Assembly: GCA_023515745.1 (NCBI GenBank)
Contig: JALECJ010000056.1
Coordinates: forward strand, 1,225,409 to 1,289,408
DNA length: 64,000 nt
DNA from: Amoeboaphelidium protococcarum
Taxonomy: Eukaryota > Aphelidiomycota > Aphelidea
Direction: 5' to 3'
How positions within the stretch are numbered: the stretch's first letter is position 1; every line of letters begins with the position of its first letter. The notes beneath the pieces were generated by a model that was given only the letters and a program-made list of their open reading frames with translations, was not told the DNA's origin and did not search any database. Shown in pieces: positions 1 to 10,439 of this stretch. Position numbers and translations under genes: made by a program.

Positions 1-431
1 CGATTGATGAAGAATTTACTTTTCCTTACTGATTGTCTATACCTCTATTCGTTTAACTTTGTGGATATTTGAGTAGAACGATGCTTGACTTTATTGTTTC
101 TAAGTCATCACACCATTAAATTGATGATGATCAGTTTTAGGAAAGATTCACCTGAACCACATTCCAACCTTTACTTCAATTCACTCTTACACACTCCGAA
201 ATGAGGCGTAAATGGGAACCATAGCAACTCAGTTTCGAGAAATAGCATTAAATGGTGGTGCAATCATGAGGATGCTTAAAAATATCTCGGCCAAATGGCT
301 CCATTTGGGCCCCATTTGCACTCCTCAACTTTACTCCTTGAAACAACAACTCTAACTATAATACCGCGTATATATCGCTACTAATCCAGAGTAAACTAAT
401 AATAACTTTGAAAGCTAAACCAATTACAAGT
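1..431. other. Intergenic, upstream of first gene
   Basis: No reading frame here looks like protein on either strand under the TAR=Gln code. The last 60 bases before the ATG at 432 are AT-rich and include TATA-like strings, so this is probably the promoter and 5' leader of the next gene. I see nothing else. Confidence 0.4.
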
Positions 432-1262
432 ATGAACGCACTACGTATCAAGTCTGCCATTAAGCGCGTAACCAAGTTTGCCAAGCGCGTGTTTGGCTCG
501 AAGAAGGCTCAAGTTGCTAAGCAAGAGCAGCCGTCTTTTGAAGATATCATGTCTGTTGTTCTGAACCGTCCATCTCTTTCTCCATCCTATGCTGCCAAGT
601 CTCCAGTGATTATGGTGAAGCAAGATTGTCTGCTGAAGTCTGAAGTTCAAGGTCCAAGAAGAATGCCTGTATTGAAGAGTGCCTCTGTTTCAAGCCTTGT
701 TGTGTCCTCCCCTTCTGACAATCTAGTGAGTCCGACTGTTGCTCTGATTGCTGAATATCCTACTCCATCTACTGCTGTAATTTCTGCAGATGAAGTGTCT
801 GATGTGGTGCAAGTCTCTGGCTCTGCTAATCAGTTTGAGTCCACTCAGTCTCGCCGCTCCAGTCTTGAGCATGAAGTCAAGGAGGCTGATGCGAAGAGGG
901 CTAAAAATAGCCCAACTGAAGCGCCTGCTGTAGTTAATGTGACTGAGCAGCGTAAGAAGGAGATAGATGAAGCCATCAAGGAGGTGGCTGCTGTTGGAAC
1001 TAGTCAAGATATTTAGTAGGAAATTGAACTTGCTTTCCAAAGATTGAAGAAGACATTAGAAGAAGTGGAGAAGAATTAGGCCTTAAGAGTGGCAAAGCAC
1101 GTCAGGAGAGGCCAGCACATTAACTTTACCGATGGTATTGAGAAAGCTAAAGTTATGTCTATTGAAGAGTATAATGCTACTCGTCGTATTTAGTAGTAGA
1201 AGTAGTGCGCATTATGTAATTGTAATAAGTAGTAGTTGAATTAAGTATTGACTAGTAATTGA
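432..1262 (+). CDS. Unknown basic/Gln-rich protein, 276 aa
   Basis: The function is not recognised. The first ATG of the open frame is at 432. With TAA/TAG as Gln the frame runs to TGA at 1260. The N-terminus (residues 1-35) is strongly basic and could form an amphipathic helix (MNALRIKSAIKRVTKFAKR). The middle is Ser/Pro-rich and looks disordered. The C-terminal third is a charged, helix-forming segment with several Gln encoded by TAG, ending in a Cys/Gln-rich tail (CALCNCNKQQ). No signal peptide or membrane segment is visible. The in-frame TAG pair at 1014 would truncate the protein to about 195 residues in the standard code. Its basic start resembles that of the PIP kinase at 7.3 kb only in composition. 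Confidence 0.6.
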
Positions 1263-1648
1263 GCATGGAGATTATGGCTTTTATAATAGCCTATCCAGTT
1301 GCACTTGTACAAATTGTTGAAATTGAAGATAAAGATGAGATTTAAAGTTTGAATAGATGATATGGGTTAAGCTTTTACTTTTATTGCAAATTTTGTGGTT
1401 TCTAACATTGATAGAGTGTGTGCAATGACTCGCAATAGCATTGGGCCGACTAAAGCATCCCGAACACCACCGACTTGTTAATCAAAGACAAAACTCAGTG
1501 GTAAAAGCAAGTGCAGATTTAAAATTCAATTTATCTATTGGTAGTTCAGTAGAAGTAATACAGAATAAAAAATCGACAGACGACTCGAAGCTATCCAGCG
1601 CAAAAACTTCTGCATATACAACTTTTTGAACACCTCTATTCCATGATC
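1263..1648. other. Intergenic, no convincing gene
   Basis: Between the unknown protein and the 3' end of the dynamin fragment. An ATG at 1425 opens a 73-codon frame to TGA at 1644, but it is short and has no recognisable features (see rejected items). Confidence 0.3.
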
Positions 1649-2662
1649 TCAAATACTACCAGCAAGCTTTGACAGCACAGCCTTCAATCGATCTCTCTTG
1701 AACTAAAGTTGCTACCTTTCGGTCTAAATGTTGAAGTCTTCCATCAAGTACTCATCCACTTGGCTTTATGAGAATCCAGCCACTGCCTTGATCAGAACCT
1801 TCTACAAGCGCTTTGGATAGCTTTAAACCAAATGATAATCAAGAGCTAAACAAATGTTGTCCACGTATCTTTTATACGCAGTGCGCCAATAAGAGCCAAC
1901 AATCGCCATCACTTCTATTGCTTCAAGATCATCCTTATGCACTTCAACAGGAGTAGTCTTGTTATAATACTTCCTCGTCACACTGTCAAATAGCTCTTCT
2001 ACCTTGTCGGGAAACAGCTTCTCTTTCAACACCTTGACTTCCTCCGTTCTTAACTTGGTGATATAATGATCATTGAGCGTTATAAAGCAATTCAACTCAG
2101 CTTCAAACATCTGGCAGCAAGCCAATTCACACTCTTTACCCACCTTGTCCAGGAAACTAACACTCAAATCCATAATAGCTTGACCAAATTCTTCAAATCT
2201 ACCAGCGATTTCCGTTACAGTTTCCTGAAGCTTATCCTTGATAAACGCTAGCAACTACTCTTAGCATTCTTCTACAGGATAATCCCAATCCTCAATACAA
2301 GAAGTCAGAAGCTTTCTTATAACACTTTCAGGCAGCAGTCCAGGCAAGACGCGGCCTTTCGAACTGGCAATCTGCTGCTTCACCGACTCTAATGTCAAGC
2401 AAGATCCAGGTAAAGACTATTTGCCATCCTTGTCAACAAATTCGTCGTCGTCAGAGATTGTGCACCCATACTTGGAGGATTCGTTTTTCAACCATAGTTT
2501 TGTATTACGAATCTCAGCACGAAGTGCCTAGAACATCTTCAATTCTTCATTCCAGAACTGCTCACCTTCCACACCAGAACATATCTACTTCATTTCCTGG
2601 CAAACAGAGCCTGCCAAAGCAATCAACTCAGCAACAGAATTCTCCAGCTACTGGGAAGTGGG
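1649..2662 (-). pseudogene. Dynamin-superfamily stalk/GED fragment, 5' truncated
   Basis: The minus-strand frame is open from 2662 to TGA at 1649 (about 337 codons). It resembles the stalk and GTPase effector domain of dynamin/Mx/Vps1 proteins: LLPESVIRKLLTSCIEDW, then a helix with FGQAIMDLSVSFLDKV, then FPDKVEELFDSVTRKYYN, and a GED-like tail ending in ERQQLQFKRDRLKAVLSKL. The GTPase domain (G1 GxxxxGKS and others), which should come first, is absent. Upstream of 2662 there is a TGA, and no G-domain motif occurs anywhere in the following kilobase. The first in-frame Met is at 2593. I read this as a truncated copy; a distant 5' exon or a stand-alone GED-like protein is possible. The remaining frame has no TGA, so decay must be recent or the fragment is still used. 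Confidence 0.6.
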
Positions 2663-2663
2663 T

Positions 2664-3452
2664 CACCCGCCTATTGCAGAGCTTAACAGTTCGGCATGCG
2701 CCACATAAACATTGAGCCCTCCCGAAGTTAATCAGTCGGATGTTGATGCGGCATGCGCTCAAACAGTAAGATGCAGCCTTGGTCCGTAGACAGCCAACCC
2801 GTAGGATGTCAAGGCAATAGGCCGAACACGATGAACTCAAACTACATATACACACAAATAACTCTGCGTAGAAAATCTGCTTTAAACTTACCGCTGCATG
2901 CTTATTAATCTATCTATAAACCAAATCATTAGAATAGCCATTCAAAGCAGTTAACCAGAAGACCATTGTATATAATCCGATAAATAATGAGATTCTACTT
3001 GTACAGATACGAGATCAAAAGCAGAGAAGAAAGCGGCTGGCGATATCAAACTTTTATTGAGACTGATACATCACACTGAACACTGAACACTCATCACGAC
3101 CAGTTGTTACAACATGCGAATCACAAAGTGATGAGGTCAACAGGCATCAAAACATAGCAGACACACACATGATTCAACACTTTTAATGGACGTATTCATA
3201 AAAAACTTTATTCGTTAAGAATAATATAAGTCCTTTATAGTCTATCAGCACAATAATGATTATAAGGCGTGGACAGGTCAAAATTCAGTTAATCTCAAGG
3301 GACAAAGAGATCGCGTTATTTGCTAAAGCTATCTCAACTTGAACGCGACATCTATCTCTTTTGCTTTTACATCACCCAACACACGAGCATTTTGTAATCG
3401 ATTATCAATAATGAATATGTTTGGCGCGGCTTAAAATTAATAAATGTAGTAG
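2664..3452. other. Intergenic, AT-rich
   Basis: No frame resembles a protein. Short open frames near 2.63-2.86 kb on the minus strand are Cys-rich and low in recognisable features. The last 200 bases before 3453 are AT-rich and probably hold the promoter of TIM10. Confidence 0.35.
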
Positions 3453-3689
3453 ATGCGTATGGCGCAGGCAGAGATGGAATTAGAAATGATGACCGATACA
3501 TTTAATCATATTCTGTGGACGTGTCATAAGAAGTGCATCCCACCCAAGTATCACGAAGGCGATCTGAACAAGGGCGAGGCTGTGTGCATTGATCGCTGCG
3601 TGGTTAAATACATGACTTCCTTTTAGAAAATTGGTAAACTAATGAATGACATGGGCTAATAACGGATGCAATAAGAATAATAATAGTGA
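3453..3689 (+). CDS. TIM10: Small Tim chaperone Tim10
   Basis: A 78-residue mitochondrial intermembrane-space chaperone of the Tim9-Tim10 hexamer, which escorts hydrophobic carrier proteins to the TIM22 translocase. The diagnostic twin CX3C motifs are present: CHKKC near residue 27 and CIDRC near residue 48, separated by 16 residues (IPPKYHEGDLNKGEAV). They fit Tim10 better than Tim9, 8 or 13. The start at 3453 gives the usual short N-terminal helix (MAQAEMELEMMTDTFN). Two TAG/TAA codons lie between the second motif and the end, followed by a TAR-rich Gln tail before TGA at 3687. The protein is missed if TAR is read as stop. The family is near-universal, so I am confident. Confidence 0.9.
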
Positions 3690-3922
3690 TAGTCTATAAA
3701 TATATTGATCGTTCCTGTGATATTTGGCTTGATTAAAATTTCCTGAGAGCCATTGTATTATCTAGCGTTTGTCTTTCTTGTTTCTCTCACATTTGATCGC
3801 AACGCGCTGCTTGAAAACTTCTCCAGCCGGAAATTTCTTTGTCTTGCCGTGATAACACTCAGCAGTGATTTCAATATTGTCTACTGTATATTGAACGCTT
3901 TAATACATCTACAATTCTAGAA

Positions 3923-5572
3923 ATGGAGACATTAGTGGTATTGTTGAGAACTATTTCAAGAATGTTCTATGCTCCAAAGCAGGTGATAGCGTTGGATCTT
4001 CTGTCTTAGAATTTGGCTAATAGCGAACATCCGGAGGGAGTGGGTAGCAATGGCGTTGTGCCTGAAGAGGAATTGGCTTTCATAATGCGGATGCCTGTGA
4101 GCCAACTGCGGCGACTGCTGGCCAAGTGTAGGAGCGAAGGATTGATCAAGGTGGAGTAGAGGAGCTATGCTAGATTGAGCTAGTATGAACCGAAATTCCA
4201 AGGTTAAAAGTAGAAATTCTCTCATCGCTCTTACTATTACGTGGATTATCAGGCACTGTATGCCCTGGTGAAGTACAAAGTTTGGAAAATTACTTCTCAT
4301 CTCAGGTAGAATCCAACGATTGCGCTGAATAATAAATAATCACAAGGAGGTAAATCTTAGCTAGCTAATTCCTCACTGATCAGTTCTCGCGGTGGATCAT
4401 CGGAGAAGGATGTCATGTATGAGTGTCCGAAATGCAAAATGTAATTCAGTATGGTGGAGGCGACTAAATATATACAACCACCCAATTATCTCTTTATATG
4501 TCCTTATCATCGCGAGGATGAACAGAATGAGCTGCAGCTGATCCAGGCGCGCGTTGATGCAGCTTTATCTGAATCTGGATACTTGAAGCAATGGTCCGAG
4601 CTGATGAACAGTATGGGTATTGTCAATATGCTCAAATCTTTGGAGGGATATGTTATACCTCGACCAAACTTGGATAAAGAGATTGCGCGTATTATCAAGA
4701 AGCGTGAGTTGGCGGAAGCTTAGATGTTGTAGTAGAAGGGTATGTCTGGTGCATCATTTTAGGCTGGTGATGGGCAAAGAGGTGGCAGAGGAGGGGTTGT
4801 TGTGTTGGATTCTGATGCGTCAGGAGATAAATAGATGTAAGGTGATGATAATGATGGTGGTGTTCAAGTTGAAATTTAGAATGGAGACGAGTTGATGATG
4901 GGCGATAATTAATAACTGACAGCAAAGGAACTGGCTGCTAAAGAAAAGGTTAGAATGCAGAATATCATGCCGTTCTGGCACTAACAATCAACTGTATCTG
5001 GTGCTGATGAGTTGCGTAATGCATAGAATGATAAATAGAAGAAGTAGTTATAGTATTAGTAGTAAGTCTAAGGCAAAGATGGAGTTAGATCGGCAATGGA
5101 CGAGTATGGTACCACTGTGGGGACACAGGTTGGTGCTCCTGCTAGCACATTCTTTGGTGAAGGTGATTATGTCACTGGAATGGGTGAGCAAAGTTAGGAG
5201 TAGGATATAATGAATTTCTATGAACAATATTATGCATCTCAGTTGAGGTCTTCCTCAGATCATGGCAGTGAAGATGATGAACATGAAGCAGATGTGACGG
5301 CCGCAATGGAGAATGGTGTTACCGGTGGTATTTCAGTTAATGTAGAAGAGTTCAATGATGATAATGAAGAAGATGACGATGAAGAGTTTGAAGAAGTTGA
5401 CGTGGATGCTCAACTGCTAGCTCTTAATAATGAACCGACGCTGCCTGCTAAAAGGGCTCTTGAATCTGATTAGGATGATTTTAATGAAAGTTAGACTGAT
5501 GGATTTTTAGCTAAGAAGTCGAAGCAAGTGCATGACTCTGAATTTGAAGACGAAAGCTTTGAAGCTGTATGA
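3923..5572 (+). CDS. TFA1: Transcription factor TFIIE alpha subunit (Tfa1)
   Basis: A 549-residue large subunit of TFIIE, which joins the RNA polymerase II pre-initiation complex and recruits/stimulates TFIIH. Residues 1-110 match the extended winged helix (TLVVLLRTISRMFY, then the PEEELAFIMRMPVSQLRRLL helix-turn-helix). A zinc ribbon follows at about residues 166-197: CPKC, then CPYH. The family normally has four Cys, so the last ligand being His is unusual. Residues 200-270 match the conserved helix after the ribbon (ELMNSMGIVNMLKSLEGYVIPRP). The tail is Gln-rich, encoded largely by TAG, then acidic (EEDDDEEFEEVDVD), as in TFIIE-alpha where an acidic region contacts TFIIH. More than 30 in-frame TAR codons are crossed. 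Start is the first ATG of the frame. Confidence 0.9.
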
Positions 5573-5744
5573 TTAGTTATGCGTAAGCTTAATCACAAAA
5601 GTGAAAGTTACGTAATATTCTGCATATTTGAAGTGTCTGCAAAATTCATTCTATTCTTACTTCTTATCATCATTTATTACTGCAAATTTAACTTAATGTC
5701 ATCCTAGTTCACCATTTTGTAATCATCTCTAATCATTGTCATTA

Positions 5745-7328
5745 TCATAGAGTTCTGTACCATATGCCTTGCTTGGTCAAGAATTTGACAAATCTCTTGG
5801 CATAGGCAGATGGACTGGCACACGATATTCCACTACCTTTAATCGTTCCATAAATCACTCGTTCACCTCTCTTCTTCACATTGTAACTTGAGAATATATC
5901 AATTATTTTGCCATTAAAGTAGCCAGACATTTCACTGTATCCGCACAGGAAGGAGTAATCAGTGAGATTGTGCTCCTGCAAGAATTCGACGTCTTTCATC
6001 AATTGCAGACGCCACTCAACTTTGTTATTATTCTGCAATGGTAGCGTTAACTGGAGTCCCATGCTGAGGAAGTCTTGGTCTTTATATACAGTCTCATCGG
6101 GCTTCTTGAATCTACCCACAGAGCTACCTTTGAGATCGAATACCATATCGTAGCTTTGTTCACTAGGTGAGCCAAGAGCGTTCTTCATAACTATATAATG
6201 GCGAGGGAAGATCTCATCCTGGTGAGCAATCTTGATCAGTGCCACGTACTCAACCAGTAAAGAACCAAGATTGTTGTCCACATATTGTAGATAATCAGGT
6301 AAAACTTACTTGATGGTCTTCAGTTCTAATGCAGTTACAGATTTGGCGATAAACTTCTTATCAGATGTCCACAGTAGATGACAACCAGATTTTCCGGCAC
6401 TAGTCACTTTCAAAGGGCCTTGGAAGGATTCATACAGATCTTGAAGGTAGACGCGTTCTGTCCAGATGTGATACGCGAATAAGCTGGCATAGTACACTTT
6501 GATATCAGTTGTGCCAGATTAGGTATTCATTTGGTATTCTAGCTAGTCGCGGTCATTCACCATAGGCAGAGACTTCAAATTGTCAAGTTCATAAATTGCT
6601 TTTCTCAGAGCAGGGATCACATGAGGTGGTAAACTGGCGGTGTTGTCTGCTATGGACTCGGATTACACCATTGGGAGCATTATTTATTCAAGCGGTGCAG
6701 TCTAAGTTCCCATATCACACTTGATCACTTAAGGAGTATATACAGGAGGTAAACTCTATGCACTATTGACCAAATGTCCATTTGCAGTACTCTCTATTAC
6801 CGTCACGTCCTGAGAAGATGTGGCAAGGCTATTTTTAAGATCCATACCGCTCATCTTAAAAATAGCCTTACTGATTGAGGAGCCACGCGATATCAAAGAC
6901 ACAAACTTGGATGTGGAAGAAGACACTGATGGACGGTGAGACTTGCTCACTTCTTGCGAAGGCTGTAGGAAGCTTTATCTTGTAACAACTATAGTGGCAT
7001 CAGATGATTGAGAGGCAGTCCTTGTTCTCGACATTACATCACCAGCAGTAACAGCGGGTGTTAGCCCTTCCCACATTGTCATCACATTGAACTTGGTGAT
7101 CTACTGACTACCCGCGGTGTATGCTTGAGTATTAGACACATTCATTGTAGTAGGATCAATGGTATAGCAGCAGGGGTAATCTGTCAGCCAATCTTGTTTG
7201 GATGTTGACGCCATCGCTTTGTCTTTCTTCACGCGCGCGCGACCAAGTGAAACAGCAACTTTCTTTTTGAATTTCTGAAACAGGCTCTTTAAAGTTGACG
7301 CCTGTTGAGGTGCAACTTCAGTGGTCAT
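5745..7328 (-). CDS. Phosphatidylinositol phosphate kinase (PIP4K/PIP5K family)
   Basis: A 527-residue lipid kinase, convergent with TFIIE-alpha. Residues 1-230 are basic then Ser/Thr-rich and probably disordered. The kinase core follows: the glycine-loop region with SAGKSGCHLLW, the ATP Lys in FIAKSV, then TIKQVLPDYLQYVDNN, where the Gln is a TAA that in the standard code mimics a GTAAGT splice site. It continues with FDLKGSSVGR (family DLKGS motif), the catalytic-loop equivalent LTDYSFLCGY (usual MDYSLL) and KIIDIFSSYNVKKRGE (usual IIDILQ-YN-KK). The C-terminus (SCASPSAYAKRFVKFL) matches the family end. Whether it prefers PI4P or PI5P cannot be read from sequence. A 17-bp perfect inverted repeat lies in its coding region. 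Confidence 0.88.
6825..6869. repeat. Perfect 17-bp inverted repeat (hairpin) inside PIP kinase
   Basis: The left arm 6825-6841 (aaggctatttttaagat) is the exact reverse complement of the right arm 6853-6869, with an 11-base loop. It lies in the disordered N-terminal third of the PIP kinase and keeps the frame open. Confidence 0.9.
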
Positions 7329-7798
7329 ATTACAACTTGAATTTAATTTTTATTACTGATTTATTCCTTTCTAAATGTCTATCTATACTTGTATAGAGAC
7401 TGTTTATTTTATCGCTTTCGAGATGTCGCAGTGTTGTTGATGGAAAAGATTTAGTACCTTTGTTTGGGTTATTTTTAAGATTGATAGAGTGTTGAATTAT
7501 CCCAATCTATCATTGGCCCATAATTTAACGTAAGCCACACTTTTAAATTCATAAGTTAAAAGAGATGATGATTACGAAAGGGCGATTCAAATTAATGCTC
7601 TGGTTGGACCTACATCCTTTACGTACGTACAATACTAGCTTGCATGCATCATCCTAGATGTCGCGCACTTTGTAAATCGTTATAACGACAACTGCATGGC
7701 TGCACTAAGCAAGATCAGTGACTTCAAATTATCATAAAAGTGCAAGTCTTTTTAAAACGCGTATAAAATTAAAACAATCAAGTATGAACCATTTTTAT
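7329..7798. promoter_or_regulatory. Intergenic between PIP kinase and ELP2
   Basis: Both flanking genes are on the minus strand, so this holds the PIP kinase promoter and the ELP2 3' region. It contains one ACGCGT hexamer at 7757, the MCB core of fungal G1/S promoters, but that hexamer is common in the whole window. No ORF of note. Confidence 0.3.
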
Positions 7799-10270
7799 TC
7801 ATTCCAAGTCAACTTTAACAATTCTTAGTGAGTAATCGTCAGAGGAGATAGCCAATTCCAACGGGAAAATTCCACTTTCAATTGGTCTCCATTTGACAGA
7901 GGTGACGCTCTTCTTGGGACAATCAGATTCTGTTAATCTTTTGACAATCCTCCATTCATTAATCTTATCGCAGTCAGCCCAGAATATCTCGATAGTACCA
8001 TCTTCATACCCAACGGCAGCGATTAACTTTCCGTCACACGAACTGCCATAAACATCCACAGACATTGGAACTTTGGCAACTTTCACAGTCTGAATACATT
8101 GCCACAAATTAGTGGTGGAATCTAAAGACCATACTTTAAGGCTCTTGTCACGCGCTATAGTCATAAACTCAGTGTTGGTCGGCAGCCAACTACAATCCCA
8201 AATCATTCGAGAGTGAGCATTCTGGCATACTTGATGTACGCTGTAAGAATTGGATGCGTGTTCGTACACTGTCCACTGCCTATCTCTCCCCACAGTTACT
8301 ATAAATCTATCATCGGGACTGAACTGAATACTGCACACAGTCTATTTATGAGTTTTAAAAGATTCCAACCGTTTAATTTTTCCACTGACACCATCAATTC
8401 GCCACAAAATCAGAGAACCACTCTTTGTATCAACATCATTCAGAGATGCACGACATACATTGGCGCTCATCATGTATGCATAATTGTTGGAGACTGCTAG
8501 CGTATATAAATCATCTCCATGTGCATATAACTTGTCAATTTCAGTCCACAATGTAACAGATGATAAATGATTCTCCATAGGTATGATGGCAAATTCACTC
8601 TAATACTAATCTAGACGCGAGCGATCATCCTTGTTCTCAATATTAGCTTTATTGGACAATCCAAGCGCTGGAAGTGTTGAGGCCTTCTGCACCTCCCAGA
8701 AATCTTAATGGGATTCTGTAGCATTGGACACCGTAGATGGAAGATATTTTAGTGATATGAGCTTCTTACATAGCGGAGATGCCTCAAATACTCTAATCAC
8801 CTTCTCTCCCTCAGAGCAAGAGACAAACCTCAATCCATCCTGAGTGGTAAACGCTGCACGAAGCAGAGGATATCCATGTATTTGTGGACGATTCAACTCT
8901 AGCCAGCGAGAAGTGCCATCAACATTGACTTCTGTCCAAATTCTAGTAGTCTTATCCAGGGAGGTGGATAAAAGCATCTGTCCGTCATTACTCCATGTGC
9001 ATCCTTTCACAGAATCAAAGTGACCCGTCTGGGCAGGCAAAATCGTCCACTTACTGTCGTCAATCTCGTCACCCATTTCCAATTTCCAAAATTACACAGC
9101 TCCCGCATAGGATTATCCAAGAAGAAGCAGTCCTCTATATTCACGATGCAACACATGTGCCCAATAGAATCCACAAGAACCTGCACCACCATTACCACTC
9201 GCGGAAGGACTATTAACTGTGTTGGCACCAGAATCACCGCCAATGTTGCCATTCAAAGCCATAGACAGATCATAGAATCTATTTAAAATCTACCAAGACG
9301 CGTCACTATCCATTGAATCCCTTCCCCAGAGACATATTGATTTATCAGCAGACGCGGACGCCAGGTAATCAACTTGGTTGTGACTAAACCATCTAACAGA
9401 ATGAACCCAATCTTCATGCCCAGAAAGTACTGCATCGAGTTGTACTTATAAAACTCTATCATGATCAAGATTAGCTTCATATAATTTAGTTGCTAGTTGA
9501 GACTCTAATTTCTATTGCAGCAATGATTAATTCTACTAGCGATTGCGACGATCAGATTTACTGCATATCTTTATCTTGAACAGTTTGATGTACTTATCTA
9601 ACGAAGCTGTAGCTAGCATCCATTAGTTATTATCACCCGAAGATAAAGATTTTAATTCCATATCCTTGATCCAGTCTGAATGAGCTGGCAATGCTAGAAT
9701 CATCTTCACTTGAGATTATTTAGACGCGTCAACATCAAGAAATAGAACAGTTAGCTTCGAGTCTGTAGTAGCGGCAAAAATTAACAGCTTCTTCAAGCAG
9801 TCGCCATCACAAAGAGGTAGTACTTAAACGCAAGTAGATACTTTGCCTTTATCAAGCTTGTATTGGACTTCGTTCCCAGCGATACTCTATTGTGATGGAG
9901 AAAATTACATAATCATAAGCATTCCATCGCTAAAGGACACCGCAATCCAGTATTGATCATCATCCTCCACTCGACACACTGAGATATTCAAAATAGATGT
10001 TCCATCACGTCGGGCTGAGTGCAACAGTTAACCATTAAGAGTGCAAATGATAAATTAGCCACTAGAGTCTCCAGCGCAGTAAGTATCACGCGATATCCAC
10101 TCCACGGCAGAGATCATTGAGAGAGGAGGCACTACCAACTAAACTGGATCCGACATGACATCCTAGCCAGTATTCTTCAAATAAATATTCACATCAGACG
10201 CGTAAATTAATTGGCCCAACTGATTAACGCTAGACACATTAGGCTTCTATTAGATTGCTGCTTTGAGCAT
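7799..10270 (-). CDS. ELP2: Elongator complex protein 2 (Elp2), WD40 repeats
   Basis: An 823-residue double WD40 propeller subunit of Elongator, which makes the cm5/mcm5 modifications of wobble uridine in tRNA. WD repeats are visible throughout, e.g. VLSGHEDWVHSVRW / LASASADKSICLWG, ILPAQTGHFDSVKGCTW / LLSTSLDKTTRIW, and the late AHSRMIWDCSW / FMTIARDKSLKVW. LWTEIDKLYAHGDDLYTLAV matches the Elp2-specific segment with LYGHG before the second propeller. Length agrees with Elp2 (about 790-830). The start at 10270 is the first Met of the frame and begins just before the first propeller strand. Over 20 TAR codons are crossed; the real stop is TGA. Confidence 0.9.
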
Positions 10271-10439
10271 TTTTGCAATTTTTCTATTGTGATTTGTTCA
10301 ATGCTGGAAAGTGAAAGGGATTAGCAGTAAGGAGACCGATGAGAAAAAAGTTAACCATTGAGCTGATAAAGATATATTTCCAAAAGAAAGATTAAAATTT
10401 TCAAACTAATACAATATATTTTTGGCCTGGCAGGACTTT

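Noticed and set aside
1425..1646. 73-codon plus-strand frame starting MTRNSIGPTKASRTPP
   Set aside because: Short, no recognised features, and with only TGA as stop such frames are expected by chance.
6290..6315. Apparent GTAAGT splice donor in the PIP kinase (minus strand)
   Set aside because: Reading TAA as Gln gives TIKQVLPDYLQYV, which matches the family without any gap, so no intron is needed.
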